A stretch of DNA of 64,000 nt from CAYSYM01 sp964435115 (GTDB lineage: Bacteria > Chloroflexota > UBA6077 > CF-72). Each line of letters begins with the position of its first letter. The stretch's first letter is position 1. A model generated the notes under the pieces. It did not search any database. It worked only from the letters and a program-made list of their open reading frames with translations, and was not told the origin of the DNA. The position numbers and the translations under genes were made by a program. The stretch covers positions 1 to 64,000 of the forward strand of contig CAYSYM010000012.1 of NCBI GenBank assembly GCA_964435115.1, written 5' to 3'. This document shows positions 19,023 through 28,140 of the stretch, piece by piece.

Positions 19023-20458
19023 CCGCCGCCGACGCGCAGCGGCTGCTGGTCGAGGCTCCGCTCGCTCAGCTTGGCGCGGCGCTCCGAGCAAGCGAGGTGA
19101 CGCCGCTCGAGCTGGCCGAGGCGAGCCTGGACCGGCTCGCGCGGATCGGGCCCCGGTTCAACGCGCTGGCCAGCCTGACTGCCGAGCGAGCCCTCCGCGA
19201 GGCGCGGCGAGCCGGCGACGAGCTCCGACGGGGACGCGACCGCGGCCCACTCCATGGCATTCCCTATGGCGCCAAAGACCTGCTCGCGGCGCGCGGCGCC
19301 CCGACCACCTGGGGGGCCGAGCCGTACCAGGACCAGCGGTTCGCGACGGACGCCACGGCGGTCGCTCGCCTGAGGCGCGCGGGCGCGGTCCTCGTCGGCA
19401 AGCTGGCTATGGTCGCGCTGGCCGGTGGAGGCAACTACCGCTACCCGAGCGCGTCGCTCCAGGGGCCGGGTAGGAACCCGTGGGATCCCGGCCGGTGGAG
19501 TGGGGGATCGTCGAGCGGCTCTGGCGCGGCCGTCGCCGCCCGCCTGGTCCCGTACGCCCTCGGCTCTGAGACGTCCGGCTCCATCGTCACCCCCGCGTCG
19601 TTCTGCGGGGTGACGGGACTGCGCCCGACTTACGGCCTGGTCAGCCGGCACGGGGCGATGGCGCTGAGCTGGACGCTGGACAAGATCGGCCCGCTGGCGC
19701 GCAGCGCCGAGGAGTGCGCGCTGGTGCTCGAGGCGCTGGCCGGCCCGGACCCGCGGGACCGGTCGACGGTCCGGCGCATCCGGGCCCGCCCGCGCAGCAC
19801 CATTGACGTTCGGACGCTGCGGGTGGGCCACGCCCCGCGAGACTTCGAGGAGCGCCCGGCCGAGCACACGCGGGCCGCGTTCCGCGACGCCCTGGGCGCG
19901 CTGCGCGACCTCGGCGTCCAGCTCGCCGAGGTCGCCCTGCCTCCCACGCTCCCGTACGTGGCGATCGTCGGGACGCTCATCGCGGCCGAGGGGTCCACCG
20001 CCTTCGCCCACCTGGCCGAAGACGGGCGGCTCGACCAGCTCTCGGACGAGCGCCAGAGAGCCGGGCTGCGGGCGGGGCTGGAGATCACTGCGCGCGACTA
20101 CCTGGATGCCATGCGCCTGCGGCGTCTGGTCCAGCACACCTTCCGCGAGCTCTTCTCGCAGGTCGACGTGCTGGTGGCGCCAAGCCGGCTGAGCACCGCG
20201 AGCCGGCTGGACGAGCCGCTGGACGCGGCCCGCTCGGTGCCAGCGCCCGACGAGCCCAGCAACACCGCGCTCGTCGCCGCCGGAAACGTCGCCGGGCTGC
20301 CGGCTGTCTCGCTCCCGTGCGGCTTCGGCGCCGATGGGCTGCCGCTCGGCCTGCAGCTCGTCGGTCGTCCCTTTGACGAGGCGACGCTGGTCGCCCTGGC
20401 GTCAGCGTTCCAGGCCCGGACGGACTGGCACCTGCGCCGACCGCCTGGCATCGAGTGA
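19019..20458 (+). CDS. Amidase signature family hydrolase
   Basis: 479 residues of the amidase signature family. The Ser-cisSer-Lys triad is visible: Lys in IPYGAKDLLAARG, the linking Ser in GGSSSGSGAAVAA, and the nucleophile in GSETSGSIVTPASFCG. The sequence does not match GatA in its late part, so it is more likely a stand-alone amidase acting on small amides. It overlaps the small upstream gene by four bases, which suggests the two proteins may act together. Substrate is unknown. Confidence 0.9.
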   Translation: MTAADAQRLLVEAPLAQLGAALRASEVTPLELAEASLDRLARIGPRFNALASLTAERALREARRAGDELRRGRDRGPLHGIPYGAKDLLAARGAPTTWGAEPYQDQRFATDATAVARLRRAGAVLVGKLAMVALAGGGNYRYPSASLQGPGRNPWDPGRWSGGSSSGSGAAVAARLVPYALGSETSGSIVTPASFCGVTGLRPTYGLVSRHGAMALSWTLDKIGPLARSAEECALVLEALAGPDPRDRSTVRRIRARPRSTIDVRTLRVGHAPRDFEERPAEHTRAAFRDALGALRDLGVQLAEVALPPTLPYVAIVGTLIAAEGSTAFAHLAEDGRLDQLSDERQRAGLRAGLEITARDYLDAMRLRRLVQHTFRELFSQVDVLVAPSRLSTASRLDEPLDAARSVPAPDEPSNTALVAAGNVAGLPAVSLPCGFGADGLPLGLQLVGRPFDEATLVALASAFQARTDWHLRRPPGIE

Positions 20459-20480
20459 GGCGGGCCCTCCGGGCGGCCCG

Positions 20481-21437
20481 TCAGCGGTGGACCGAGGCGG
20501 TCCGCGCGCGGAGCCGCCATGGGCGCTGCGCCACGGCGACGCCCGCCAGGATGAGCGTGGCCGCCAGCAGCAGGGTCGGACCGGGGACCTCGCCCAGGAT
20601 CATCCAGGCGAAGAGGAGACCCATCGGCGGGATCAGGTACTGGACCGGGGCGACCCGCGAAGCGGGCAGTCGGCGCAGCGCGCTGGCCCACAGGGCGTAC
20701 GTCGCGCCTGTGCCGGCGACGCCGCTCCACAGGGCCGCCAGCCGGACGTCCAGGCTGGCGCGCTCGATCGCGGCCCCGACGGCGGCCGGCCCGGCCAGCG
20801 CACCCAGGAGGATCGCGCCCACCAGGGCGGATGCGGCGGTGAGGGCGATCGGATCGCGGCCCGCACCGAGCCGCCGCCCCAGGAGGGTGTAGCCGGCCCA
20901 GGCGGCGGCCCCTGCCAGCGCCAGGATCAGTCCAGGCAGCGCCACGCCGCGCATGTCGCCGCCGCTCGCCAGCAGCGCCACGCCCACGAAGCCGAGCGCG
21001 ACGCCAACCGCGCCGAGCCACCCCGGGCGCTCGCCCAGGAGGGGCGCTCCCAGGAAAGCGAACAGCGGGCTCGTGCCGGCGAGGACCGAGTTGCTGCCGG
21101 CCGCCAGGTACTCGAGCGCGGCCATGGACAGGTAGTTGCTCGCCGCGAACCCCAGCGTCCCCAGCGCAATGGCTGCCAGGGGGTGGGCGAGCTCCGCCCG
21201 CAGCGCGCCCAGGCGCCCGGTGGCGGCGCAGACCGCCAGGAGCGCCACACCCGCCAGCGCCGCCCGCAGGAAGGTGAACTCCGCGGGTGCGAGGCCGCGC
21301 AGCGCGAGCTTGGCTGTGGGGTGGAGTGTGCCCCACAGCACGACGGCGATCGCCAGCCCGAAGTAGGCGCGCGCCACACCCCGGCTGGCAACTGAGGACG
21401 TGAGGCCGGCTCGACGGCGCGGCTCCGGGGCGATCAC
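20481..21437 (-). CDS. EamA/DMT-family transporter
   Basis: About 318 residues with ten hydrophobic helices arranged as two EamA repeats. Typical features are VVLWGTLHPTAKLALRG in helix 1 and the mirrored GVAGTGATYALWASALRRLPAS in the second repeat. Such carriers usually export metabolites or amino acids. The GTG at 21437 is the best start in frame, though it lacks a clear ribosome-binding site. It ends 22 bases from the convergent amidase gene. Confidence 0.87.
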   Translation of the reverse strand: MIAPEPRRRAGLTSSVASRGVARAYFGLAIAVVLWGTLHPTAKLALRGLAPAEFTFLRAALAGVALLAVCAATGRLGALRAELAHPLAAIALGTLGFAASNYLSMAALEYLAAGSNSVLAGTSPLFAFLGAPLLGERPGWLGAVGVALGFVGVALLASGGDMRGVALPGLILALAGAAAWAGYTLLGRRLGAGRDPIALTAASALVGAILLGALAGPAAVGAAIERASLDVRLAALWSGVAGTGATYALWASALRRLPASRVAPVQYLIPPMGLLFAWMILGEVPGPTLLLAATLILAGVAVAQRPWRLRARTASVHR

Positions 21438-21493
21438 CGAGGCAGGATAGCGCGGAATGAGCCGTGCCAGCCGCCGCGTTCGGCTGCCTGCGT

Positions 21494-22378
21494 TCACCCT
21501 CCGCGCGGCGCGCCTCGCAGCAATGCGTCTCGCTCCGCCAGGAGCTGGTGGATGATCCCCTCGAGGTTGACCGCCACGGCCGGCCACGTCGTCCAGCCGC
21601 GCTCGACGTACATCGCCGGGATGGCGTCGTCGGCCGGCGCCGGCGCGTCCGGGGCCGCGGGGGCGGGGGGAACGCCAAAGGCGTCGAGCTGGGAGGCGTT
21701 CGCGGCACCCATACGCCAGAGCGACACGCTCTGGTAGCCGCGCTCCTCGCACCAGACCAGGCCGGCGCGCAGGTCATCTGCCACCGCGTCGTAGGGCAGG
21801 ATCGGCTCGGTCGGTCCCAGGGGCTCGCACCGGCTGGCCGCTGTCTGGAGGACGTCGAGCCAGGGCTGGCGGAAGTCGGTCCAGTAGGTCTGCGGCAGGT
21901 AGGCAGACAGGCCGGCGATCAGGGCGGGCGCGTACTCCCGCCCCACCTGGCGCGGGTCCGGCGCCACAGCGATCCAGAGCCCCGGCGCCGCGGCCGCGCG
22001 CAGGGCCTCAAAGTAGCGTTGGGCTTCGACCGGGCCACCCTCCCAGAACCCCGTGTAGCCGTACTCGAAGTCGACGACCAGGCCGCCCCCCGCTCGCGCG
22101 CAGGCCAGGTGCGCGTCTGCTTCCCGAGCCGACCAACGGCTCACGACCCAGGGCACGAGCTGGAGTCCCGCGGCGGAGAACTGGGCGGCGACCCGCTCGA
22201 GCTGATCCGTGCCGGCCGGGGCGAGTGGGTGGTCGTACACCTCGCTCATCCACCACCCACCATCCATGGCCTTCAGGTAGATCCGGCTGATCCCCCGCGG
22301 CAGCAGGGTCGCTGCGATCTGCTCGGGCGTCCGCTCGCCAAGCTGGTCCAACTGGTGGATCCACATCGCCCGTTCCAT
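21494..22378 (-). CDS. TIM-barrel glycoside-hydrolase-like protein, function unknown
   Basis: 294 residues. The pattern of strands and helices, with WVVSRWSAREADAHLACA, GGLVVDFEYGYTGFWEG and YLPQTYWTDFRQPW, suggests a TIM barrel like those in sugar-cleaving enzymes with an acidic residue at a strand end (DFEYG). The last 50 residues are Ala/Pro-rich with a final helix. GGAGG lies seven bases before the ATG at 22378; an upstream ATG at 22432 lacks such a site. I cannot name the substrate or family. No signal peptide is present. Confidence 0.6.
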   Translation of the reverse strand: MERAMWIHQLDQLGERTPEQIAATLLPRGISRIYLKAMDGGWWMSEVYDHPLAPAGTDQLERVAAQFSAAGLQLVPWVVSRWSAREADAHLACARAGGGLVVDFEYGYTGFWEGGPVEAQRYFEALRAAAAPGLWIAVAPDPRQVGREYAPALIAGLSAYLPQTYWTDFRQPWLDVLQTAASRCEPLGPTEPILPYDAVADDLRAGLVWCEERGYQSVSLWRMGAANASQLDAFGVPPAPAAPDAPAPADDAIPAMYVERGWTTWPAVAVNLEGIIHQLLAERDALLRGAPRGG

Positions 22379-22565
22379 CGTCCATCCTCCACGTCGGAGT
22401 CGGATCGCTCGCGCGCGGTGAGGAGCGCGCACGAGCGTGTTCCACCCGGATCAGCGCATTGGCGCGCGCCGTTTGTCCGCCCATGGTGCTGCAACGGATG
22501 GCCATTCTTCTGAGACATCAGCTCGCCGCGTCGCGTGGCAACGGGAGCGTGGCGCCGCATACGCT

Positions 22566-23291
22566 ATGCGGGCTGACATGGACCACGAACATCCCGACCA
22601 GTTGACCGGCCACGACAATCCCTGGCGCCAGGCGGAGCATGCCGAGGCGTGGATCGCGCGGACGGACGGAGCGGCACGCGACCGCACGCGCGAGCTCGAG
22701 ACCTTCGGCGCGCTCGTGCCGCTGGACGCCGAGACGCCCGCCCGCGCACTCGAGCTGGGGGCGGGCGCCGGCGGCCTGACCCGGGTGCTGCTGGAGCAGT
22801 TCCCGCGCCTCGAGGTGCTCGCGCTCGACCTCTCCCCGGTGATGATCGACGAGGGCCGGCAGCGGCTCGCGGCGTTCGGCGACCGGGTTCGCTTTGTGCA
22901 GTGGGACCTGGAAGACGAGGGCTGGCCGGTAGAAGCTGCCGGCCCGTTCGACCTCGTCGTCTCGTCCATCGCCATCCACCACCTGGAGAGGGCGCGGAAG
23001 GCGGCGCTCGCCCGTCAGATCTTCGGCTGCCTCCGGCCGGGCGGCGCGTTCCTGAACGTCGACTACGTGGCGCCGCCCACGGAGAGGCTCACGGAGCGCT
23101 ACGCGCGTGCCCAGCAGCGCCTGGGCGGCGGCGAGGAACAGGGTGGCCACAGCTTCCTCGCCGGTGGGCACGCATCGGGCACGCTGTTCGAGTACCTGGA
23201 GGACCTGCACGCCGCGGGCTTCGTCGACGTGGACGTCTTCTGGAAGCAGTTCGGCCTGGCGATCACGGGCGGGACCCGGCCCGCTGGGTGA
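22566..23291 (+). CDS. Class I SAM-dependent methyltransferase
   Basis: About 241 residues. Motif I is ALELGAGAGGLTRVLL, followed by EVLALDLSPVMIDEGRQRL (acidic residue for SAM ribose), then FDLVVSSIAIHHLE and LRPGGAFLNVDYV. This is the standard Rossmann methyltransferase set. Residues 170-215 form a variable substrate lid. The substrate is unknown. ATG codons at 22566 and 22578 are both possible; no strong ribosome-binding site is seen. Confidence 0.88.
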   Translation: MRADMDHEHPDQLTGHDNPWRQAEHAEAWIARTDGAARDRTRELETFGALVPLDAETPARALELGAGAGGLTRVLLEQFPRLEVLALDLSPVMIDEGRQRLAAFGDRVRFVQWDLEDEGWPVEAAGPFDLVVSSIAIHHLERARKAALARQIFGCLRPGGAFLNVDYVAPPTERLTERYARAQQRLGGGEEQGGHSFLAGGHASGTLFEYLEDLHAAGFVDVDVFWKQFGLAITGGTRPAG

Positions 23292-23652
23292 GGCGCGCCC
23301 CGGCGCGCTCCGCCTCCTGGCGTGCCTACTGAGGCAGGACAGCCCGCCGAGCGCACGCGCGGCGGCTCCGAGGTCGCGAACTTGGGCGTCCTCCATTCGC
23401 CACCGCACGCGCAGGCCGCTCTCCTCGCCCTGGCTCCCGCCAAGTGTCGTCGCATACCGTTCACGTCGCCGCTCAAGCACCAGGCTGGTCGCCTCGGCCT
23501 GGAGCGACGCTGCTAGCGCGGCCCGGCTCTCCACGGGCGCGCCGCTCAGTTAGAGGCCCGGCGATCGGCGGGTCGGTGCGGACCCGCCCTGGGGCTGGTA
23601 CGGCGCGTGCATTAGGAGTACGGCGAGACCTGCGGCGAGAAAGGGAGGGGAG
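23292..23652. other. Intergenic region with one hairpin
   Basis: About 360 bases with no convincing gene. GGCGGGTC (23567-23574) and GACCCGCC (23581-23588) form an 8-bp stem with a six-base loop, 65 bases before the next start. Confidence 0.5.
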
Positions 23653-24264
23653 ATGCACTCAGCACAGGGAGCGACCGTCGTCCAGCGGTCGCGCGACGAA
23701 ACAGCCGAGTGGCCGGTCTACTGGGGCGCTGTCTGGGTCGGAGCGCTCGCCGCGCTGGCGGTGTCGCTGATCTTCGGCCTGGCCGCGATTGCCGTGGGCG
23801 CCAACCAGGCTGGACCGGGCCGCGGCATCGTCCGGTGGAGCGACTTCGGCATGGGCGGCCTGGTCTTTGGCGTGTTCGGCGCCTTCCTCTCGTTCGTCGT
23901 CGGCGGCTGGACCGCGAGCAAGATCGCTGGCTTCCGGCGGTCGGAGCCCAGCATGCTGCATGGGGCGGTGGTCTGGCTGCTGGCCATCCCGTTCCTGATC
24001 GGCTTCGCCGCGCTTGGCGCCGGCAGCTTCTTTGGCACGTGGACGGGCGGTCTGGCCGGGATGCCCGCGTGGGTCACCCCGGGTGGCGTGGCCGCCGATC
24101 CCACCGTCGCCGCGGCGGCCCGCAACGCGGCGCTCGGCGCCGTCACGAGCCTCCTGCTGGGGCTGGTGGGTGGTGTGGTCGGCGGCTGGATGGCCTCTGG
24201 CGAGCCGATGAGCTTGACGGCCTACCGAGCGCGCAACCCGGCGGCGGCGCGGCCGCCCGCCTGA
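23653..24264 (+). CDS. Four-helix membrane protein, function unknown
   Basis: 203 residues with four hydrophobic helices (about 25-50, 70-92, 103-125, 155-180) rich in Gly and Ala, separated by short loops. The third and fourth helices contain GxxxG-like spacing, as in glycine-zipper membrane proteins. GGGAGGGGAG precedes the ATG. It is followed 48 bases later by a 26-residue hydrophobic peptide on the same strand. I do not recognise a characterised family. Confidence 0.7.
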   Translation: MHSAQGATVVQRSRDETAEWPVYWGAVWVGALAALAVSLIFGLAAIAVGANQAGPGRGIVRWSDFGMGGLVFGVFGAFLSFVVGGWTASKIAGFRRSEPSMLHGAVVWLLAIPFLIGFAALGAGSFFGTWTGGLAGMPAWVTPGGVAADPTVAAAARNAALGAVTSLLLGLVGGVVGGWMASGEPMSLTAYRARNPAAARPPA

Positions 24265-24312
24265 CGCGGGCGCCGCCCGCGTCCGCAGTCTGATAGGGGA
24301 AGGAGAAGAGCC

Positions 24313-24393
24313 ATGCTCTTGATCTTGTTGTGGCTGCTCGGGGTCCCTCTGGGCCTCATCGTCCTGCTCTGGCTCCTCGGCATCGGTCGCTGA
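24313..24393 (+). CDS. 26-residue hydrophobic peptide
   Basis: A short frame with a strong GGGGAAGGAGAAGAG site just upstream of the ATG. The product is a single Leu/Val/Trp-rich helix with two LLWLLG repeats and a final GIGR. It should insert in the membrane as one span. It follows the four-helix protein directly and may be a small partner of it. No function is known; confidence rests on the ribosome-binding site and composition. Confidence 0.55.
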   Translation: MLLILLWLLGVPLGLIVLLWLLGIGR

Positions 24394-24526
24394 GCCCCAG
24401 GCCTGGCGCTGACCGTGCCAGGTCCTCCTCCACCGTCGGCACCCGGGAGCCGACCCTGGCCGGGCGAGCCGTCCGCTCGACCCGCCCGGCCAGGGAGGTG
24501 GGCGCTCCAGGGGGCGGCCGACCTGC

Positions 24527-24742
24527 TCAGGAGCTCGAGCCCAGCGAGAGCAGGTCGGGGCCCTCGCCGGGCAGGTTGCGTGCGTTCGCGCGCTCGTCGG
24601 GACGCACGATCAGCCGGGGCCGGCCCGTGGCGCAGGAGTAGCAGAGCCCCGGCCACACGATGCCTTTGCGGCAGATGTGGCAGCGGTTGTTCTGACGGTA
24701 CTCCGTGGGGGTAGGTTCCTGGTTTGGCGTACCTACCACCAT
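24527..24742 (-). CDS. Small zinc-ribbon protein
   Basis: 71 residues. CHICRKG near residue 21 and CYSCATG near residue 34 form a compact four-cysteine zinc site. The remainder is hydrophilic with no other motif. The ATG has no clear ribosome-binding site, so the start is uncertain. It lies upstream of the Kelch-protein gene in the opposite reading order and shows no clear operon link. Confidence 0.5.
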   Translation of the reverse strand: MVVGTPNQEPTPTEYRQNNRCHICRKGIVWPGLCYSCATGRPRLIVRPDERANARNLPGEGPDLLSLGSSS

Positions 24743-24787
24743 ACCATTCCGGCCGACCGGGCGCCCGACAAGCTCATCACGATCCGC

Positions 24788-26068
24788 TCACCCTTCGCAG
24801 CTCGGCGGCGGCGTGAAGACGTGCACGCGGCTCATGGGGTCAAACCAGGCGGTGGATGCCCCGCCAGGCGCCATGATCTTGGTGACGCCGTTCTCCACGA
24901 ACGCGATGCCGTACGTCCCATGCTTGTTGGTGGCGCCGCTCGCATCCAGCGGCGTCTTGCTGACGGTGGCGTCGACGAACCGCCAGACCCGATTCACCAC
25001 GTCGAACACCTGCGAATTCGTCACCGTGCCGGTGATGTTGGAGGCGATGAACTCGCCGCCGAAGGAGTAAACGCAGTCGCCGACCGCGGCCAGGACGTTG
25101 GCGCTCGTGCCGACCGGCGAGTCTGGCTCACGCTGCCAGGCGGCCTCACCCGGTGCCCACGACTCGACGCCGCGCATGTGGGTAGACCGCTCGTTGCGGC
25201 CGTTGAACGCCCAGATCCGGTCGCGGACGAACACCGCGTTGAAGTGCTCGCGGGACTCGAGCATCCCCGGGACCACCTCCCAGGTCAGGGGGAAGCGCGT
25301 GGTGTCCAGCGCCAGGACGGCGGCGGTGGTGCGAATCGACTCGTTGACTGGGTCTCGGGCGCCCAGGTTCGGCTCGACGCCGCCGAGGACGTAGATGCGG
25401 TCCCCTACGCTCACCGCCGAGCCGGCGGCGCGCGGCGCCGGCAGCCGCAGGCATTCCCCGCTCGCCGGGTCGCACGGCTGGCCGTCGGCGACGCGGATGC
25501 CACTCCAGGAGCCGTCGGGCGCGTTCGGGCTGGCGGGCGTGAAGACGTAGACCGTGTCGGTGGGCACGAAGCCGCCCACGTTGCCGCCGAACGACCAGAT
25601 GCGGCCCTGGTGCGCGACCGACATGATGTGGTGGTAATCGGCGCGTGGGAAGCGCGACGGGCCGCCCAAGCTGCGCCACCTGCCCGCCTGACCCGGCGCC
25701 GCGGCCGGGTGGCCGGCCGGCGTGTAGGCGATCACGTCGTCCGTGCCCGCGAAGGGGAAAGGTTCCGGGTCGTTCTCCGTCGGCTGCGGCGGCGGCTGGA
25801 TCGGCACGAACCCGCCAATGAGGTACACGAACCCGTTCAGCTCCACGGCCGAGTGTTCCTGGCGTGGTTGGAGCCGGCCGCTGGCGTCCCTGAGGTTGGG
25901 CGCTCGCACCCACTCACCGCCCTGGATCCGCGGGACCTGGGCCGGGTCCCCGAGCTCCTGGGCGCTCAGGCCGCCGGCCAGGGCCAGCAGCAGGCCGACC
26001 GACGCCACTACCCCGCCCACGGCCCTACGTGGCCACGATACACCACGAGACTGGTCGACGGTCTTCAT
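24788..26068 (-). CDS. Secreted Kelch-repeat protein
   Basis: About 426 residues. A signal peptide (RRAVGGVVASVGLLLALAGGLSAQ) precedes repeated Kelch blades with double glycines and spaced aromatic residues: VYLIGGF, IWSFGGN, IYVLGGV, IWAFNGR, VYSFGGE. Five to six blades would form a beta-propeller outside the cell. Its ligand is unknown. The ATG at 26068 has GGGGGTG five bases upstream and is preferred to the ATG at 26089. It has no functional partner nearby. Confidence 0.8.
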   Translation of the reverse strand: MKTVDQSRGVSWPRRAVGGVVASVGLLLALAGGLSAQELGDPAQVPRIQGGEWVRAPNLRDASGRLQPRQEHSAVELNGFVYLIGGFVPIQPPPQPTENDPEPFPFAGTDDVIAYTPAGHPAAAPGQAGRWRSLGGPSRFPRADYHHIMSVAHQGRIWSFGGNVGGFVPTDTVYVFTPASPNAPDGSWSGIRVADGQPCDPASGECLRLPAPRAAGSAVSVGDRIYVLGGVEPNLGARDPVNESIRTTAAVLALDTTRFPLTWEVVPGMLESREHFNAVFVRDRIWAFNGRNERSTHMRGVESWAPGEAAWQREPDSPVGTSANVLAAVGDCVYSFGGEFIASNITGTVTNSQVFDVVNRVWRFVDATVSKTPLDASGATNKHGTYGIAFVENGVTKIMAPGGASTAWFDPMSRVHVFTPPPSCEG

Positions 26069-26408
26069 CGGTTCACCCCCGTGAAACACTCAGCGCAGCC
26101 TGTCCTCCGACCCACGCCAGCGCCCCCACCCGGCCGGCTCGTCCGCGTGCCGGCGCCCGGCTCGGGGATTCTCGACCCCGGCAACCGCGCTCGGCCCGCG
26201 CGCGAGGCCTCGCGTGCGGCGCCGGGGTTTCCCATCACCGCTCCGGAGCGGGTGCACGCACCCCCATTGGAGAGGCTGGCGTGCCCGGTGTCAACGGGGA
26301 CCGCAGCTGCGCGGCTTCCTGATTCCGGAGTGCGCGGGCACGGCCTCCGCCCGCCAGGCAGGGAGTGCTGGGCGCCTGCGATCCATGGGCACTCGGCGGA
26401 GGGCGGCC
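26069..26408. other. Intergenic region without a supported gene
   Basis: About 340 bases. Only Arg/Pro/Ala-rich shadow frames are seen. No partner gene of the following ABC permease is present. Confidence 0.5.
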
Positions 26409-27158
26409 TCAGAGCTGGGCCTGTCCGCTGTGCCAGAACAGGACGCGTCGCTCCAGGAGGGTGAGCCCGCCGACGAGCCCGACGCCGACGGCGGCGAGCG
26501 TCGCCACGCCGGCCAGTGTCGTAACCGTGTCGAGGTTCGCGTTGGCGAGCAGGATGGTGCGTCCCAGGCCGCGGTCGCCGCCGAGCCACTCGGCGATGAC
26601 CGCCCCAAGGAGGGCGAGCGTGGCCGAGACCTTGAGCGCGGCGAACAGGTGCGGGAGCGCGGAGGGCAGACGCAGGAGGAGCGTCTCCTGTAGGCGGCTG
26701 GCATCCAGGGAAGCCAGGACGTCGAGCGCGGCCGGCGGCGCCGCGCGCAGGCCCGAGACGGCCCCCACGAGCACGGGGAAGAAGGTCAGCAGCGCCGCAA
26801 TGAGCACCCGCGGGAGCGGGCTGAAGCCGAACCAGAGGACGAACAGCGGCGCTACCACGACGACCGGCGTCACCTTCGCGACGATCGCCAGCGGCAGTAG
26901 CGCCCGCTCCAGCCAGCGCCAGTGTGCCATGGCGATGCCCGCCAAGAATGCCAGACCTCCGCCGAGCAGGAGGCCCGCCAGCGCTTCAGCCAGCGAGACG
27001 CCACCTTCACGCAAGAAGAAGGCGGGATCGGAGAGCCAGCGTGCTGCCACCCGGCTCGGCGCGGGCAGGAGGAAGGCGGGTACCTGTTGCACCCGAACGA
27101 CCGCCTCCCACGCGAGGAGGAGAGCCGCCAGGAGCCCCGCGGTGGGGAGGTACTTCAC
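26409..27158 (-). CDS. Orphan ABC transporter permease (SsuC/TauC-like)
   Basis: 249 residues with six hydrophobic helices and the family loop SALPHLFAALKVSATLALLGAVIAEW (core LPHLFAALKVSATLALLG). This belongs to the nitrate/sulfonate/taurine (BPD_transp_1) permeases. The matching ATPase and binding protein are not found next to it. The GTG start overlaps the DUF4242 stop (GTGA). It may be a remnant, or its partners may be elsewhere in the genome. Confidence 0.85.
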   Translation of the reverse strand: MKYLPTAGLLAALLLAWEAVVRVQQVPAFLLPAPSRVAARWLSDPAFFLREGGVSLAEALAGLLLGGGLAFLAGIAMAHWRWLERALLPLAIVAKVTPVVVVAPLFVLWFGFSPLPRVLIAALLTFFPVLVGAVSGLRAAPPAALDVLASLDASRLQETLLLRLPSALPHLFAALKVSATLALLGAVIAEWLGGDRGLGRTILLANANLDTVTTLAGVATLAAVGVGLVGGLTLLERRVLFWHSGQAQL

Positions 27159-27343
27159 GAGCCGTCGGCCACCGCCGCCTCGTTGCTCTGCGCCTCGACG
27201 AGGCAGAACACTTTATCGCTGGCCTCGTCAAACCAGTACTGGCGGTACCGCACGCCATAGCGGCCCTGCGCCTGCAAGTCCTGCTGGTGCGCCCCCGCCA
27301 CCGCTGCTGCCGTGAGTCCCTCTACCCGGTGGTGAACATCCAT
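27155..27343 (-). CDS. DUF4242 protein with altered 5' end
   Basis: At least 62 residues. LTAAAVAGAHQQDLQAQGRY and RQYWFDEASDKVFCLVEA match the DUF4242 family, small ferredoxin-like-fold proteins that include a nickel-binding member. Homology reaches a few residues upstream of the ATG at 27343 and then stops near 27354, where a truncated DUF5615 gene begins. The native start has thus probably been lost; expression may begin at 27343 or at TTG 27388. Confidence 0.6.
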   Translation of the reverse strand: MDVHHRVEGLTAAAVAGAHQQDLQAQGRYGVRYRQYWFDEASDKVFCLVEAQSNEAAVADGS

Positions 27344-27353
27344 GTACAGCAGC

Positions 27354-27485
27354 GAGGACCGTAGGGTCGCCAGCCCCTGCCAGCCCAACGTCGTGAACCC
27401 GAACCAGGTCCAAGTGAGGCCGGAGCCTCAGGACGGCACGCGTGATACCACCATGAACGCTCTCGTCCACGAGGAACCGGGGCAT
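27354..27485 (-). pseudogene. Truncated DUF5615 (PIN-like) toxin
   Basis: The first 44 codons (MPRFLVDESVHGGI, LDLVRVHDVGLAGAGDPTVL) match DUF5615 PIN-like toxins, with the first acidic residue of the nuclease site. The rest of the domain, normally about 70 more residues, is missing. The sequence runs directly into DUF4242. It follows the DUF433 antitoxin gene by 14 bases, as in intact pairs. Confidence 0.7.
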
Positions 27486-27499
27486 TCGAACCGTTGTGG

Positions 27500-27844
27500 C
27501 TAAGGCGGCTCGGTTAGGCGCCGAGCGAGGAGCCGCTCTCGGATCCCGTGCGAGTCGCCTTGCGACTCAATGCGAGCGCGCAACGCGCCGGCCTCCTGTC
27601 TCCGTTGAGCGACGTACCTGTCCACGTCCTCGCGGTGCCGGAGATAGTAGGCCAGGACAGCGTACACAGCCGCGAGCTCCAGCGTCGGGTAGCTCAGGAC
27701 GATCTCCTCGGCGGACTTACCTTCGTTGAAGGCCTCCACGACCGTGTCCAACGGGACGCGCGTGCCTTCGACGAGCACGACTCCATACGCGGCTCGCGTC
27801 AGCGGCACTCGCTCGGTCGCCCCCGGTCCGATCGTCAGACTCAC
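27500..27844 (-). CDS. DUF433 antitoxin
   Basis: 114 residues. LVEGTRVPLDTVVEAFNEGKSAEEIVLSYPTLELAAVYAVLAYYL (core GKSAEEIVLSYPTL) is the DUF433 helix-turn-helix signature. These proteins are antitoxins paired with DUF5615 toxins. A GGGGGAG site precedes the GTG start. The toxin gene next to it is truncated, so this antitoxin seems to have outlived its partner. Confidence 0.78.
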   Translation of the reverse strand: MSLTIGPGATERVPLTRAAYGVVLVEGTRVPLDTVVEAFNEGKSAEEIVLSYPTLELAAVYAVLAYYLRHREDVDRYVAQRRQEAGALRARIESQGDSHGIRERLLARRLTEPP

Positions 27845-27940
27845 AATCTAGCACTCCCCCACTATGGTAACCGCTGCCTGACGGGCCGGTTGGCGACCGT
27901 CAGCCGGCCGCCAGCGTACGATGGCGCTACGCGGGCCGCA

Positions 27941-28140
27941 GTCACCACCCGCGCCGTCCCCGGCCTGGAGGAGCGGCTGGTGGAGGTGCAGGTGGACCCC
28001 GCAGGCGCAGCGGAGCGCGACGCCCCCGCCAGGAGCTGCGCACCTTCCTCATCGTCGGCCTCGCCGACGACACAGTGCGCGAGGCGCGCGAGCGGGTGCG
28101 GGCGGCCGGCGCGGCCAGCGAGCTGGCGTTCCCCTGCAGG
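27941..28140 (+). pseudogene. Fragment of a ComM/YifB (Mg-chelatase-like) gene
   Basis: GLEERLVEVQVDPA in one frame is followed, after a frameshift, by LRTFLIVGLADDTVREARERVRAA in another. These match the first 60 residues of the YifB/ComM family (normally about 500 residues). Nothing of the AAA+ domain follows, so only a decayed 5' fragment remains. Confidence 0.6.

Noticed and set aside
18434..20137. 567-codon minus-strand frame opposite hsp20 and the amidase
   Set aside because: It crosses two unrelated genes and a terminator and has no motif.
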